Shown: piece after piece, positions 38,870 through 46,558 of the stretch
Layout of the letters: the number at the start of each line of letters is the position of its first letter
How positions within the stretch are numbered: position 1 is the stretch's first letter
Made by a program: the position numbers and the translations under genes
The notes under the pieces: generated by a model
Seen by the model: the letters and a program-made list of their open reading frames with translations, nothing else
The model's database searches: none
Told to the model about the DNA's origin: nothing
NCBI RefSeq assembly: GCF_042648965.1
Contig: NZ_JBHRYJ010000003.1
Location: 1 to 64,000, forward strand
Length of the DNA: 64,000 nt
Direction: 5' to 3'
Source: Ferrovibrio xuzhouensis
Lineage (GTDB): Bacteria; Pseudomonadota; Alphaproteobacteria; Ferrovibrionales; Ferrovibrionaceae

Positions 38870-39799
38870 ATGACCGACCAGACCGCGAAACCTGCCGCCC
38901 CCGCCATCGAGTTTGCCCTGCTGCTGGCACTGGCGACCCTGTGGGGCGCCTCCTACACCTTCATCAAGCTCGGGATCGCCACCATCCCGCCGGTGACCCT
39001 GATCGCCTGTCGCACCCTGATCGCCGGGCTGCTGCTGCTCGGCATCCTGCGCCTGCGCGGTATCGCCCTGCCGCGCGACGGCGCCACCTGGCGGCGCTTT
39101 CTCGTGCAGGCCGTCCTCAACAGCGTGGTACCCTTCTGCCTGATCGCCTGGGCGGAATACACGGTGGATGCCGGGCTGGCCACCATCCTCAACTCCACCT
39201 CGCCGATCTTCACCTTCCTGCTGACGGTGGCGATCACCCGCCATGAGCCGGTCAGCTTCCGCAAGCTGTTCGGCGTGCTGGCCGGCCTGACCGGCATCTG
39301 CCTGATCATCGGCCTGCAGGCGCTGAACGGGCTCGGCCGCGAGCTGCTGGCCCAGCTCGCCATCGTGGCGGCGACGGTCTGCTATGCCGGGGCGGCCATT
39401 TTCGGCCGCGGCTTCAAGGGGCTCGACCCGATGCTGCCGGCGGCCGGCTCGATGCTGTCGGGCGCCGCGCTGCTGGTGCCGGCCAGCCTGCTGCTCGACC
39501 GGCCCTGGACGCTGGTGCCGTCGACGAGTTCGGTGCTGGCCCTGCTCGGCCTGTCGGTCTTCTCGACGGCACTGGCCTTCGTGATCTATTTCCGGCTGAT
39601 CCATACGCTGGGCTCGGTCGGTACCACGGCGCAAGCCTACCTGCGGGTGCCGATCGGCGTCGGCATCGGCGTGCTGTTCCTGAACGAGCAGCTCGGGCCA
39701 ACCGCCTGGATCGGCTTTGCCTGCGTCTTCGTCGGGGTGGTCGCCATGACCCTGCCGGGCCGGGCACCGCGGACCGCCGCGCCGAAGCCGGCCGGCTGA
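38870..39799 (+). CDS. EamA/RhaT-family (DMT) transporter
   Basis: The 309-residue protein has ten membrane segments in two EamA repeats (starting ALLLALATLWGASYTFIKLG and, for the second, near LAIVAATVCYAGAAIFG). The family exports amino acids, nucleobases or other metabolites; the substrate here is not predictable. The C-terminus is short and basic. It is followed by a relic acetyltransferase end and the AT-rich HNH gene. Confidence 0.88.
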   Translation: MTDQTAKPAAPAIEFALLLALATLWGASYTFIKLGIATIPPVTLIACRTLIAGLLLLGILRLRGIALPRDGATWRRFLVQAVLNSVVPFCLIAWAEYTVDAGLATILNSTSPIFTFLLTVAITRHEPVSFRKLFGVLAGLTGICLIIGLQALNGLGRELLAQLAIVAATVCYAGAAIFGRGFKGLDPMLPAAGSMLSGAALLVPASLLLDRPWTLVPSTSSVLALLGLSVFSTALAFVIYFRLIHTLGSVGTTAQAYLRVPIGVGIGVLFLNEQLGPTAWIGFACVFVGVVAMTLPGRAPRTAAPKPAG

Positions 39800-39813
39800 G
39801 TCGTCAGGCGTCG

Positions 39814-39882
39814 GTGCCGATCAACCGCGCGCCTGCGATCTGGGGCCAGAGCCGTGAAAACGGTGGGTGCGAAAAAACATAA
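39814..39882 (+). pseudogene. Relic 3' end of a second GNAT acetyltransferase gene
   Basis: Translated in frame, this piece reads VPINRAPAIWGQSREN followed by six more codons and a TAA. It aligns without gaps to APINSATVVWGQSREQ at the end of the intact acetyltransferase upstream. At DNA level CCGATCAAC and TCTGGGGCCAGAGCCG occur in both places with the same 22-base offset (38716/38738 and 39817/39839). The intervening codons differ, so this is the tail of a divergent homologue, not a recent copy. The rest of that gene is absent. Confidence 0.7.
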
Positions 39883-39943
39883 GTCCCAACGATCCCATCC
39901 GGAGTAGGATGAACAACCTCATTATTAACGAAGCGACTTTGCA

Positions 39944-40789
39944 ATGCGCTGCATATTTTGCAAACAGACCGCTAAGAAATTTTCAAGTGTCGAACATATA
40001 ATCCCCGAATCTCTCGGCAACAAAAACTTCGTTTTACCAAAAGGGTTTGTCTGCGATTCATGCAACAACTACTTCTCATCAAAAATAGAAAAGCCATTTT
40101 TAGAAACTGGATTTCTACAAAATTTACGTGCGCGGAATTTTATCCAAAGCAAAAAAGGACGCATCCCTCCTCACCAAGTCCTTCTACCGCATATCGATGG
40201 CATCCACGGACTACACTTTGGGCTGAGCGGCACTCATAAGCTGGACCTGTCCGTTAGCGCTGCCCGTTCTCTTTTTAAAATGAAAGAAGGGACGCTTATT
40301 CTGCCCCCCGGATCCATTCCAGAAAAGCGAATAACAAGTAGGTTCGTCGCAAAAGCAGCAATTGAATCTTTGACACACAGGTTAATGGGCACGCACGGAT
40401 GGCAAGAAGCAGTCATTGACGATCCGCAATTAGATCCGCTGCGGGAATACGCTCGCTATGGCAATGGTGAGAAATACTGGCCTGTGCATATACGTCGAAT
40501 TTACTCAGAGAATGCATACATATTGGATGGTGAGGAGCGCTATCTGATTACGCATGAGTCGGACTTCTTATTTACTTCGCCAGAATCAAGACTACCAGAT
40601 GGCTCCATAAGCTCTGAAGTCTACTTCATCATAGCGCTCTTCGGAGTAGAGTTTTCGATTAACCTCGGCGGACCTGAAATAGACGGGTACTTGAAATGGC
40701 TTCAGAAAAATAATTCAAAGTCTCCGCTCTACCAGAAACCTCCGTTTCCGATAGATGACATTCAAGGCGTAAAATATCCATTTTCTTAA
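39944..40789 (+). CDS. HNH endonuclease family protein
   Basis: The 281-residue protein starts with a zinc-finger-like HNH module: Cys3-x2-Cys6, the EHIIPESLGN motif (His18), and Cys37-x2-Cys40-NN. This arrangement is typical of HNH_5-type nuclease domains; the remaining 230 residues match nothing I recognise. The gene is visibly AT-richer than everything around it and uses codons rare in its neighbours (AAA, TTA, ATA, AGA), a sign of recent transfer. The ATG has no good ribosome binding site. It stands alone with no methylase or other defence partner. Confidence 0.75.
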   Translation: MRCIFCKQTAKKFSSVEHIIPESLGNKNFVLPKGFVCDSCNNYFSSKIEKPFLETGFLQNLRARNFIQSKKGRIPPHQVLLPHIDGIHGLHFGLSGTHKLDLSVSAARSLFKMKEGTLILPPGSIPEKRITSRFVAKAAIESLTHRLMGTHGWQEAVIDDPQLDPLREYARYGNGEKYWPVHIRRIYSENAYILDGEERYLITHESDFLFTSPESRLPDGSISSEVYFIIALFGVEFSINLGGPEIDGYLKWLQKNNSKSPLYQKPPFPIDDIQGVKYPFS

Positions 40790-40848
40790 GACCAAGGTTT
40801 GCCAAAGCTCGGGCTTTAAACGAGCCAGGTAAATACTGACCTATGATT
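40790..40848. other. AT-rich right edge of the HNH island
   Basis: The low-GC sequence continues past the HNH stop up to the stop codon of the next gene. It contains a weak hairpin GCTCG/CGAGC (40807-40811 with 40821-40825). No direct repeat matching the left edge is visible. Confidence 0.4.
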
Positions 40849-41946
40849 TTAGCTAGCTACCGCCGCCATCTCGACCCGGTTACGGCCCTGGTCCTTGGCG
40901 CGGTAGAGCGCCGCATCTGCCAGGTCGAGCGCCGACTGCCAGTCGGTTGCCCCGGCCAGCAAAGGCGCCACGCCGAAGCTGGCGGTCGGCTGCACCAGGC
41001 CGCGGCGGGTATCGATCGACAGCGCCATGATGCGCAGCCGCAGGCGTTCGGCCAGCCGGCCACCGGCGATCATCGGGGTTTCCGGCAGCAGCACGGCGAA
41101 TTCCTCGCCGCCGATGCGGGCGACCATGTCCATGTCGCGGATCTCGGCCCGGCAGGCATCCGCCACCTGCCGCAGCACGATGTCGCCGGCGGCATGGCCG
41201 TGTTCGTCATTGATCTGCTTGAAGCGGTCGAGGTCGAACACGATCAGCGTCGCCTCGCGGCCATAGCGCAGGCAGCGCCGCCATTCGGCCGCCGCCGCCT
41301 CCTCGAACCGCCGCCGGTTGACCATGCCGGTCAGCATGTCGGTACGCGCCTCGCGGGCGGCAATCTGTTCCTGGCCCCAGGCCCGGCGCAGCGCCGCCTC
41401 GAACTTGGTGGCCGTCATCATCGCCAGCACGGTGCCCAGCCCCACCAGAGTGACGATGTTGCCGACCGCGAGGCCGCCGGCACCGCGCACCAGAACGACG
41501 CCGAGGATAGTCAGCCCCGCCAGCACGCCGCCGGTCAGCGCATCGCGCCGGCTAGGCAGCACGCTCGGAATCCAGATGTAGAGGAAGATGAAATTCGACA
41601 GGCCGTAGAGCAGCCCCTGGTCGAGCACCGCCACCGCCATGGTCATCCCCAGCGGCACGGTCACGGTGTGGATCAGCACCAGCCGGCGGTACAGCCGATA
41701 GCTTTTGCGCCGTGACAGCACCCAGAGGCCCTGTACCAGCAGGATCGCGGCGGCCGTGGCGATCCGCCACAGCAGGGCGGTATCGGCATGGGCGGCGTCG
41801 ATGAACCGGTCCCAGATATTGAAGCCGAGGATCAGCAGCGAGAAGAGGACGGCACGGGTGCTGCTGTCGCTGCTCAGCCGCAGCGAGAGATCATCCTCGT
41901 ACGCAGCCTCGCCCGCATTTCCTTCCGGCCGTTCCCGATCCGGCAT
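40849..41946 (-). CDS. Membrane-bound diguanylate cyclase (GGDEF)
   Basis: The 365-residue protein has about six membrane segments in residues 30-180 and a C-terminal GGDEF domain (about 195-355). The active site is GGEEF at residues 279-283, and the inhibitory I-site RxxD (Arg270, Asp273) is intact, so it should make cyclic di-GMP with product inhibition. The membrane part has no named sensor domain that I can assign. A GGTGAGG ribosome binding site precedes the start. The last two codons fall at the edge of the AT-rich HNH island. Confidence 0.93.
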   Translation of the reverse strand: MPDRERPEGNAGEAAYEDDLSLRLSSDSSTRAVLFSLLILGFNIWDRFIDAAHADTALLWRIATAAAILLVQGLWVLSRRKSYRLYRRLVLIHTVTVPLGMTMAVAVLDQGLLYGLSNFIFLYIWIPSVLPSRRDALTGGVLAGLTILGVVLVRGAGGLAVGNIVTLVGLGTVLAMMTATKFEAALRRAWGQEQIAAREARTDMLTGMVNRRRFEEAAAAEWRRCLRYGREATLIVFDLDRFKQINDEHGHAAGDIVLRQVADACRAEIRDMDMVARIGGEEFAVLLPETPMIAGGRLAERLRLRIMALSIDTRRGLVQPTASFGVAPLLAGATDWQSALDLADAALYRAKDQGRNRVEMAAVAS

Positions 41947-41959
41947 GCCTCACCCCCGC

Positions 41960-41986
41960 GGCTGCAGCCTCAGGCTGCCTGCAGCC
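41960..41986 (-). terminator. Hairpin over the lolD stop codon
   Basis: GGCTGCAG (41960-41967) pairs with CTGCAGCC (41979-41986), and an alternative stem GCAGCC/GGCTGC (41964-41969 with 41973-41978) is nested. The lolD stop lies in the loop region. There is no T-run, so a terminator role is only possible. Confidence 0.35.
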
Positions 41987-42677
41987 GTCCCTCATGCAGG
42001 GTGACGACGCGGTCCATGCGTTTCGCCAGCTCGAGGTTATGGGTGGCGATCAGCGCGCCGATACCGGCATTGCGCACCAGACCGGTCAGTTCGCCGAACA
42101 CGATCTCGGCGGTCTTCTCGTCGAGATTGCCGGTCGGCTCGTCGGCCAGCAGCAGGTCGGGCCGGCCGACCACGGCGCGGGCGATGGCGACACGCTGCTG
42201 CTCGCCGCCGGACAGCCGCGCCGGGCGGTGGGTGAGCCGGTGGCCGAGGCCGAGATGCTGCAGCAGGGCACCGGCGGTGGCGAGCGCCTCGCGCCTGCCC
42301 TGCCCGCGCACCCGCAGCGGCATGGCGGCATTCTCCAGCGCCGAGAATTCCGGCAGCAGATGGTGATACTGGTAGACGAAGCCGATGCGCTGGCGCCGCG
42401 TCATGGTGCGGGCGGCCTCGCCCATGCGGCTGCAATCCTCGCCACCGATGACGATGCGGCCGTCGCTCGGCTGCTCCAGCAGGCCGGCAATATGCAGCAG
42501 CGTCGATTTGCCCGAGCCCGACGGCCCCAGCAGCGCGACGATCTCGCCGCCCTGCACGGCAAGGTCGACGCCGCGCAGCACCTCGATGCTCTCGCCACCC
42601 TGGCGGAAGGTACGCCGGATATCCTGCAGGCTGAGCACCGCGCCAGCCTTCATCTCACTTGTCTTTGCCTCACTCAT
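41970..42677 (-). CDS. lolD: Lipoprotein-releasing ABC transporter ATP-binding protein
   Basis: The 235-residue ATPase has Walker A GPSGSGKS (residues 51-58), the signature LSGGEQQRVAIARA and Walker B LLLADEPTGNLD, the last typical of the LolD/MacB branch. With LolC it extracts outer-membrane lipoproteins from the inner membrane. Its start overlaps the lolC stop by eight bases. It ends 23 bases before the diguanylate cyclase gene on the same strand. Confidence 0.95.
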   Translation of the reverse strand: MSEAKTSEMKAGAVLSLQDIRRTFRQGGESIEVLRGVDLAVQGGEIVALLGPSGSGKSTLLHIAGLLEQPSDGRIVIGGEDCSRMGEAARTMTRRQRIGFVYQYHHLLPEFSALENAAMPLRVRGQGRREALATAGALLQHLGLGHRLTHRPARLSGGEQQRVAIARAVVGRPDLLLADEPTGNLDEKTAEIVFGELTGLVRNAGIGALIATHNLELAKRMDRVVTLHEGRLQAA

Positions 42678-43923
42678 AACGTAGCGCCTCCACCGGATCG
42701 AGCCGGGCGGCCCGCCAGGAGGGGTACAGCGTCGCCAGCAGCGACAGCGCGAGGCCCATCACGACGACGGCCATCACCTGCCCGTTGTCGACCTGGGCCG
42801 GCAGCTTGGACAGGAAGTAGATCTCGGCCGAGAACAGGTCGGTGCCGGTCAGGCGCTGCAGGAACTGGCGGATGCTCTCGATGTTCAGCGCGAAGCTGAT
42901 GCCGAGCAGGAAGCCGGCGCCAGTGCCGAGCACGCCGATGCTGGCGCCGGCAATGACGAAGACCCGCATGATGCTGGCCCGCGAGGTGCCCATGGTGCGC
43001 AGGATGGCAATATCCCGGCCCTTGTCCTTCACCAGCATGATCATACTGGAAATGATGTTGAAGGCCGCCACCACGATGATCAGGGTGAGGATCAGGAACA
43101 TGACATTGCGCTCGACATCCAGCGCATTGACGAAATGGGCATTGGCCTGCTGCCAGTCATACAGCCGATACTGCGGCCCGATCGCCTGCATGATCTCGTT
43201 GGCCGCCTGGCGCGCCTGCTGCGGGTCGGCCAGCCGGACCTCCACGGCGGTCGCCTGGCCGGGCATGCGGAAATAGGTCTGCGCCAGCTTGAAGGGCATG
43301 TAGACGAAGCTGGAATCGTATTCGAACATGCCGACGTCGAAGACGGCGACGATGGGAAAACGCGCCAGCCGCGGCACCGTGCCGAACGGCGTCGTCGTGC
43401 TCTGCGGCGAAATCAGGGTGATCTGGTCGCCGAGCCTGAGACCGAGCCGGCTGGCCAGCCGGTAGCCGACCGCCACGCCCTCGCTGTCGTCGAAACCCTT
43501 CAGCGTGCCGGCCCGCAGGCCGTTCGCCAGCGCCTTTTCGTGCATCAGGTCCGCCCCGCGCACGCCGCGCACCTGCACCCCGGCGGCGGTGTTGTTGGCG
43601 GTGCCCATGACCTGGCCTTCGATCATCGGGTTGGCCAGCACCACGCCGGGCAGCCGGCCGACCGTGCCGGCGATGCGGTCGTAGTCATGCAGGGTCAGCG
43701 CCGCCTCGGACTGGATGGTCAGATGGCCGTTCAGCCCGAGGATGCGGCCCAGCAGCTCGGCGCGGAAACCGTTCATCACGCTCATGACGATGATCAGGGT
43801 CGCCACCCCCAGCATGATGCCGAGGAAGCTGAAGATCGCGATCACCGAGATGAAGCCCTCCTGCCGCCGCGCCCGCAGGTAGCGCAGGGCCAGCATCCAT
43901 TCGAAGCGGGAGAAAAAGGGCAT
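42670..43923 (-). CDS. lolC: Lipoprotein-releasing ABC transporter permease (LolC/E family)
   Basis: The 417-residue permease has one N-terminal membrane segment, a large periplasmic MacB-like domain, and three C-terminal membrane segments. The N-terminal FEWMLALRYLRARRQEGFISVI is diagnostic of the LolC/LolE family. Alphaproteobacteria often have a single permease forming a homodimer, and only one is present here. It lies 15 bases after proS and overlaps lolD. Confidence 0.94.
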   Translation of the reverse strand: MPFFSRFEWMLALRYLRARRQEGFISVIAIFSFLGIMLGVATLIIVMSVMNGFRAELLGRILGLNGHLTIQSEAALTLHDYDRIAGTVGRLPGVVLANPMIEGQVMGTANNTAAGVQVRGVRGADLMHEKALANGLRAGTLKGFDDSEGVAVGYRLASRLGLRLGDQITLISPQSTTTPFGTVPRLARFPIVAVFDVGMFEYDSSFVYMPFKLAQTYFRMPGQATAVEVRLADPQQARQAANEIMQAIGPQYRLYDWQQANAHFVNALDVERNVMFLILTLIIVVAAFNIISSMIMLVKDKGRDIAILRTMGTSRASIMRVFVIAGASIGVLGTGAGFLLGISFALNIESIRQFLQRLTGTDLFSAEIYFLSKLPAQVDNGQVMAVVVMGLALSLLATLYPSWRAARLDPVEALRYE

Positions 43924-43938
43924 GCGGTATCCTTGGGT

Positions 43939-45267
43939 TTACGCGACGCGGGCGGCGGCCAGCTTGGCGAGCATGGCCTCGACGGTCAGCTCTTCCTTCT
44001 CGCCGGTGGCGCGGTTCTTCACTTCCAGCACTCCCGCCTTCAGGCCGCGCGGGCCGACCGTCACCTGATACGGCAGGCCGATCAGGTCCATGGTGGCGAA
44101 CTTGGCGCCGGCCCGTTCGTCGCGGTCGTCATACAGTACGTCGAGGCCGGCCGCTTTCAGCTTGCCATACAAATCCTCGCAGGCGGCATCGCAATCGGCA
44201 TCGCCGGCCTTCAGGTTGATCAGGCCAACATGGAAGGGGGCGACGCTGAACGGCCAGATGATGCCGTTGTCGTCATGGCTTGCCTCGATGATGCCGCCGA
44301 CCAGGCGCGACACGCCGATGCCGTAGGAGCCGCCTTCGAGGGCGATCTGCTCGCCGTTCGGCCCGGGCACCACGGCGCCCATCGGCTTGGAATACTTGGC
44401 GCCGAAATAGAAGATATGGCCGACCTCGATGCCGCGCGCCGCCACCTGGCGCTCCGGTGGCAGGGCCTCGAAACGGGCGGCATCGTGTTTCTCTTCGGTG
44501 GCGGCATAGGGCGCGGTCCAGCTATCGACGATGGGCTGCAGGTCGCCGCTGTAGTCGACCTGCTCGCTGAGCACGTCGCGTTCGATCAGCGCCCTGTCGC
44601 AGAACACGCCGCTTTCGCCGGTCTCGGCCAGCACGATGAATTCGTGGCTGAGATCGCCGCCGATCGGGCCGGTATCGGCCTGCATCGGGATCGCCTGCAG
44701 GCCGAGCCGCGCGAAGGTGCGCAGGTAGGCGACGAACATCCGGTTGTACGAGCGCCGGGCACCGGCCTGGTCGAGATCGAAGGAATAGGCATCCTTCATC
44801 AGGAATTCGCGGCCGCGCATGACGCCGAAGCGCGGACGCACCTCGTCGCGGAATTTCCACTGGATGTGGTAGAGGATCTTCGGCAGGTCACGGTAGCTCT
44901 TGAGGTCGCCGCGCAGGATGTCGGTCAGCATCTCCTCGTTGGTCGGACCATACAGCAGGGGCCGCTCGTGGCGGTCGGTGATGCGCAGCATCTCCTTGCC
45001 GTAATCGTCATAGCGACCGCTCTTCTGCCACAGCTCGGCCGGCTGGATGGTCGGCATCAGCATTTCCTGGGCGCCGGCGGCATCCTGCTCCTCGCGGACG
45101 ATCTGCTCGATCTTCTTCAGCACGCGATGGCCGAGCGGCAGCCAGCTGTAGATGCCGGCAGCGGACTGCCGGACCATGCCGGCGCGCAGCATCAGCCGGT
45201 GGCTGACGATCTGGGCTTCACTGGGGTTTTCCTTGAGAACGGGCAGGAAGTAGCTGCTGAGCCGCAT
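43939..45267 (-). CDS. proS: Proline-tRNA ligase (short type)
   Basis: The 442-residue class II synthetase charges tRNA-Pro. It is the short bacterial type without the editing insertion domain, normal for alphaproteobacteria (about 440 versus 570 residues). The start MRLSSYFLPVLKENPSEAQ and motif 2/3 regions (WKFRDEVRPRFGVMRGREF; GSYGIGVSRL) are clear. The start at 45267 was preferred to an extension 26 codons upstream without family similarity. It is followed by lolC-lolD as in related genomes. Confidence 0.96.
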   Translation of the reverse strand: MRLSSYFLPVLKENPSEAQIVSHRLMLRAGMVRQSAAGIYSWLPLGHRVLKKIEQIVREEQDAAGAQEMLMPTIQPAELWQKSGRYDDYGKEMLRITDRHERPLLYGPTNEEMLTDILRGDLKSYRDLPKILYHIQWKFRDEVRPRFGVMRGREFLMKDAYSFDLDQAGARRSYNRMFVAYLRTFARLGLQAIPMQADTGPIGGDLSHEFIVLAETGESGVFCDRALIERDVLSEQVDYSGDLQPIVDSWTAPYAATEEKHDAARFEALPPERQVAARGIEVGHIFYFGAKYSKPMGAVVPGPNGEQIALEGGSYGIGVSRLVGGIIEASHDDNGIIWPFSVAPFHVGLINLKAGDADCDAACEDLYGKLKAAGLDVLYDDRDERAGAKFATMDLIGLPYQVTVGPRGLKAGVLEVKNRATGEKEELTVEAMLAKLAAARVA

Positions 45268-45384
45268 AATGGTGATTGTCCTGTCGGGCCGCGAGTGTGA
45301 CTGGGGTAATGGGGCGTTTTTAAGGCCGGGTGGCCCGCCCCGCAATGGCCGCGGGTGATGCCGGCGCGGCCCCTCGCCGTCCGG

Positions 45385-45918
45385 TCAGTGCGCCTGGGGA
45401 CGGACCATGGCGTCCCGGCATGCCCGGGTCACGGCGTCTTCGGCAGTCGGCTGCAGCGGCTGACCATTGAAGCTGAGCTGGCCCGTCATCGGATCGATGC
45501 CGACCGTGGCGATCCGCAGCTTGGATTCATCGGCGATGCTGCTGGGCACCTTGATGCCGGTGAGCTGGCTGAGCGGCAGGCGGATCGGCAGTTCGATCAT
45601 GCCGTCCAGCGGCAGCGGATTGCTGCCCGGCAGGTCGGCCGGGGCGATCGGCCGGCCCTGGCTGTCGACGTCGCGGCCGGGCTGGTAATTCACCCCCGGG
45701 TCGGGCTGGTGCAGGATATCCGCGCTGTCGATCCGGGCCAGCAGGCGGCGGCAGTCGGCCACCGACATGGCAATAACGGGCGCCGGTTCGCCCGCACCGG
45801 TCGATTCGGCTCCGATTCCCGCCGTGGCGCCCTTTTCCGCCGCCAGGGCCGGACCGAGGCCGCCCAGCAGCAGAACCGCCAGCAACGGCAAAATTGTGAA
45901 ACGGGCCAGAATGATCAT
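45385..45918 (-). CDS. Exported protein of unknown function
   Basis: The 177-residue product has a signal peptide (hydrophobic FTILPLLAVLLLGGLGPALA, cleavage near ALAAEKG) and a mature part of about 150 residues with one conserved-looking Cys pair region (ADCRRLL and TRACRDAM). I do not recognise the family. The start MIILARFTIL at 45918 lacks a good ribosome binding site. An alternative start, MMKPVSLEKLRLS at 45993, adds 25 residues and overlaps the stop of a small upstream frame as ATGA. It lies between DUF1467 and proS. Confidence 0.6.
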   Translation of the reverse strand: MIILARFTILPLLAVLLLGGLGPALAAEKGATAGIGAESTGAGEPAPVIAMSVADCRRLLARIDSADILHQPDPGVNYQPGRDVDSQGRPIAPADLPGSNPLPLDGMIELPIRLPLSQLTGIKVPSSIADESKLRIATVGIDPMTGQLSFNGQPLQPTAEDAVTRACRDAMVRPQAH

Positions 45919-46232
45919 TTTTCTACCGTAGCGGGTCGCAATTAAGATTCTGTTAGATAGTCGTAACTTTTCGAGTGACACAGGTTTCATCATTCGGTAT
46001 AGAAAATACGCAACCGCTTGGTAACAGGCGGCCCAAGTCTGGGGAGGCTTAAACTTACCCGTGCGAGACGGGGTGCGGAGCGAGGCATGTCCTTGCTCCT
46101 TTCTTTTTTCTGGCCCCCGCATTGCGGCCCCGCTGCCTATCGCACCATAGGCAATCCCGATCACCAGAGCCGATCTTCAGGCCGTTCGCGACCCGAGCCG
46201 GCACTATGTCAGGTTGCAGCCGTGCGGCAGGC
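45919..46232. other. Gene-poor interval before the exported-protein gene
   Basis: This 314-base interval contains the possible 32-residue ORF, a perfect hairpin TGCCTAT/ATAGGCA (46134-46140 with 46147-46153), a hairpin CCCGT/ACGGG (46058-46062 with 46068-46072), and an AT-rich stretch at 45940-46015. It probably holds the 3' end of the DUF1467 transcript and the leader of the exported-protein gene. Confidence 0.5.
45990..46088 (-). CDS. Possible 32-residue upstream ORF
   Basis: A short basic frame (MPRSAPRLARVSLSLPRLG and 13 further residues) has an excellent AAAGGAGCAAGGAC ribosome binding site. Its TGA overlaps the alternative ATG of the exported-protein gene (ATGA at 45990-45993), which would couple their translation. 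It has no recognisable domain and could be fortuitous. Confidence 0.25.
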   Translation of the reverse strand: MPRSAPRLARVSLSLPRLGPPVTKRLRIFYTE

Positions 46233-46493
46233 CTAGCTGCGGCCGAACAGGTCGCTGAGGCCCAGCAGGTCGTAATAGCCGACCACGAAATAGATCCCGA
46301 ACAGCACCGCGGCGATCCCGAGCGAGACCAGGGCCTTGAAGCCGAGTCGCGGATTGACCGGAGCGGAGGTCGCCTGGCCGGGCAGCATCTCCTCGCCGGC
46401 CTCGTCGGGCGTCCGTACCCCGAACGGCAGCACACAGAAGAAAACCGCCATGTAGATGACGATGAAGGCGACCCCGTCGTTGAAGGGCGTCAT
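46233..46493 (-). CDS. DUF1467 family membrane protein
   Basis: The 86-residue protein has two membrane segments (about 8-24 and 53-73) separated by a loop with VRTPDEAGEEMLPGQATSAP, the DUF1467 pattern. The family is found next to mce and proS in alphaproteobacteria and has no known function. AAGGGGAGG precedes the start. A triple 14-base repeat lies immediately upstream. Confidence 0.85.
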   Translation of the reverse strand: MTPFNDGVAFIVIYMAVFFCVLPFGVRTPDEAGEEMLPGQATSAPVNPRLGFKALVSLGIAAVLFGIYFVVGYYDLLGLSDLFGRS

Positions 46494-46509
46494 GCTGCGC
46501 CTCCCCTTA

Positions 46510-46551
46510 CTGACTGATACTGGCTGACTGATACTGGCTGACTGATACTGG
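46510..46551. repeat. Three tandem copies of a 14-base unit
   Basis: CTGACTGATACTGG occurs three times without interruption or mismatch (46510-46523, 46524-46537, 46538-46551). The array lies between the mce stop and the DUF1467 start, just upstream of the DUF1467 ribosome binding site. Confidence 0.95.
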
Positions 46552-46558
46552 ACTGAAC

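Noticed and set aside
39900..40850. Restriction-modification system
   Set aside because: The HNH gene has no methyltransferase or specificity gene beside it; the neighbours are a transporter and a diguanylate cyclase.
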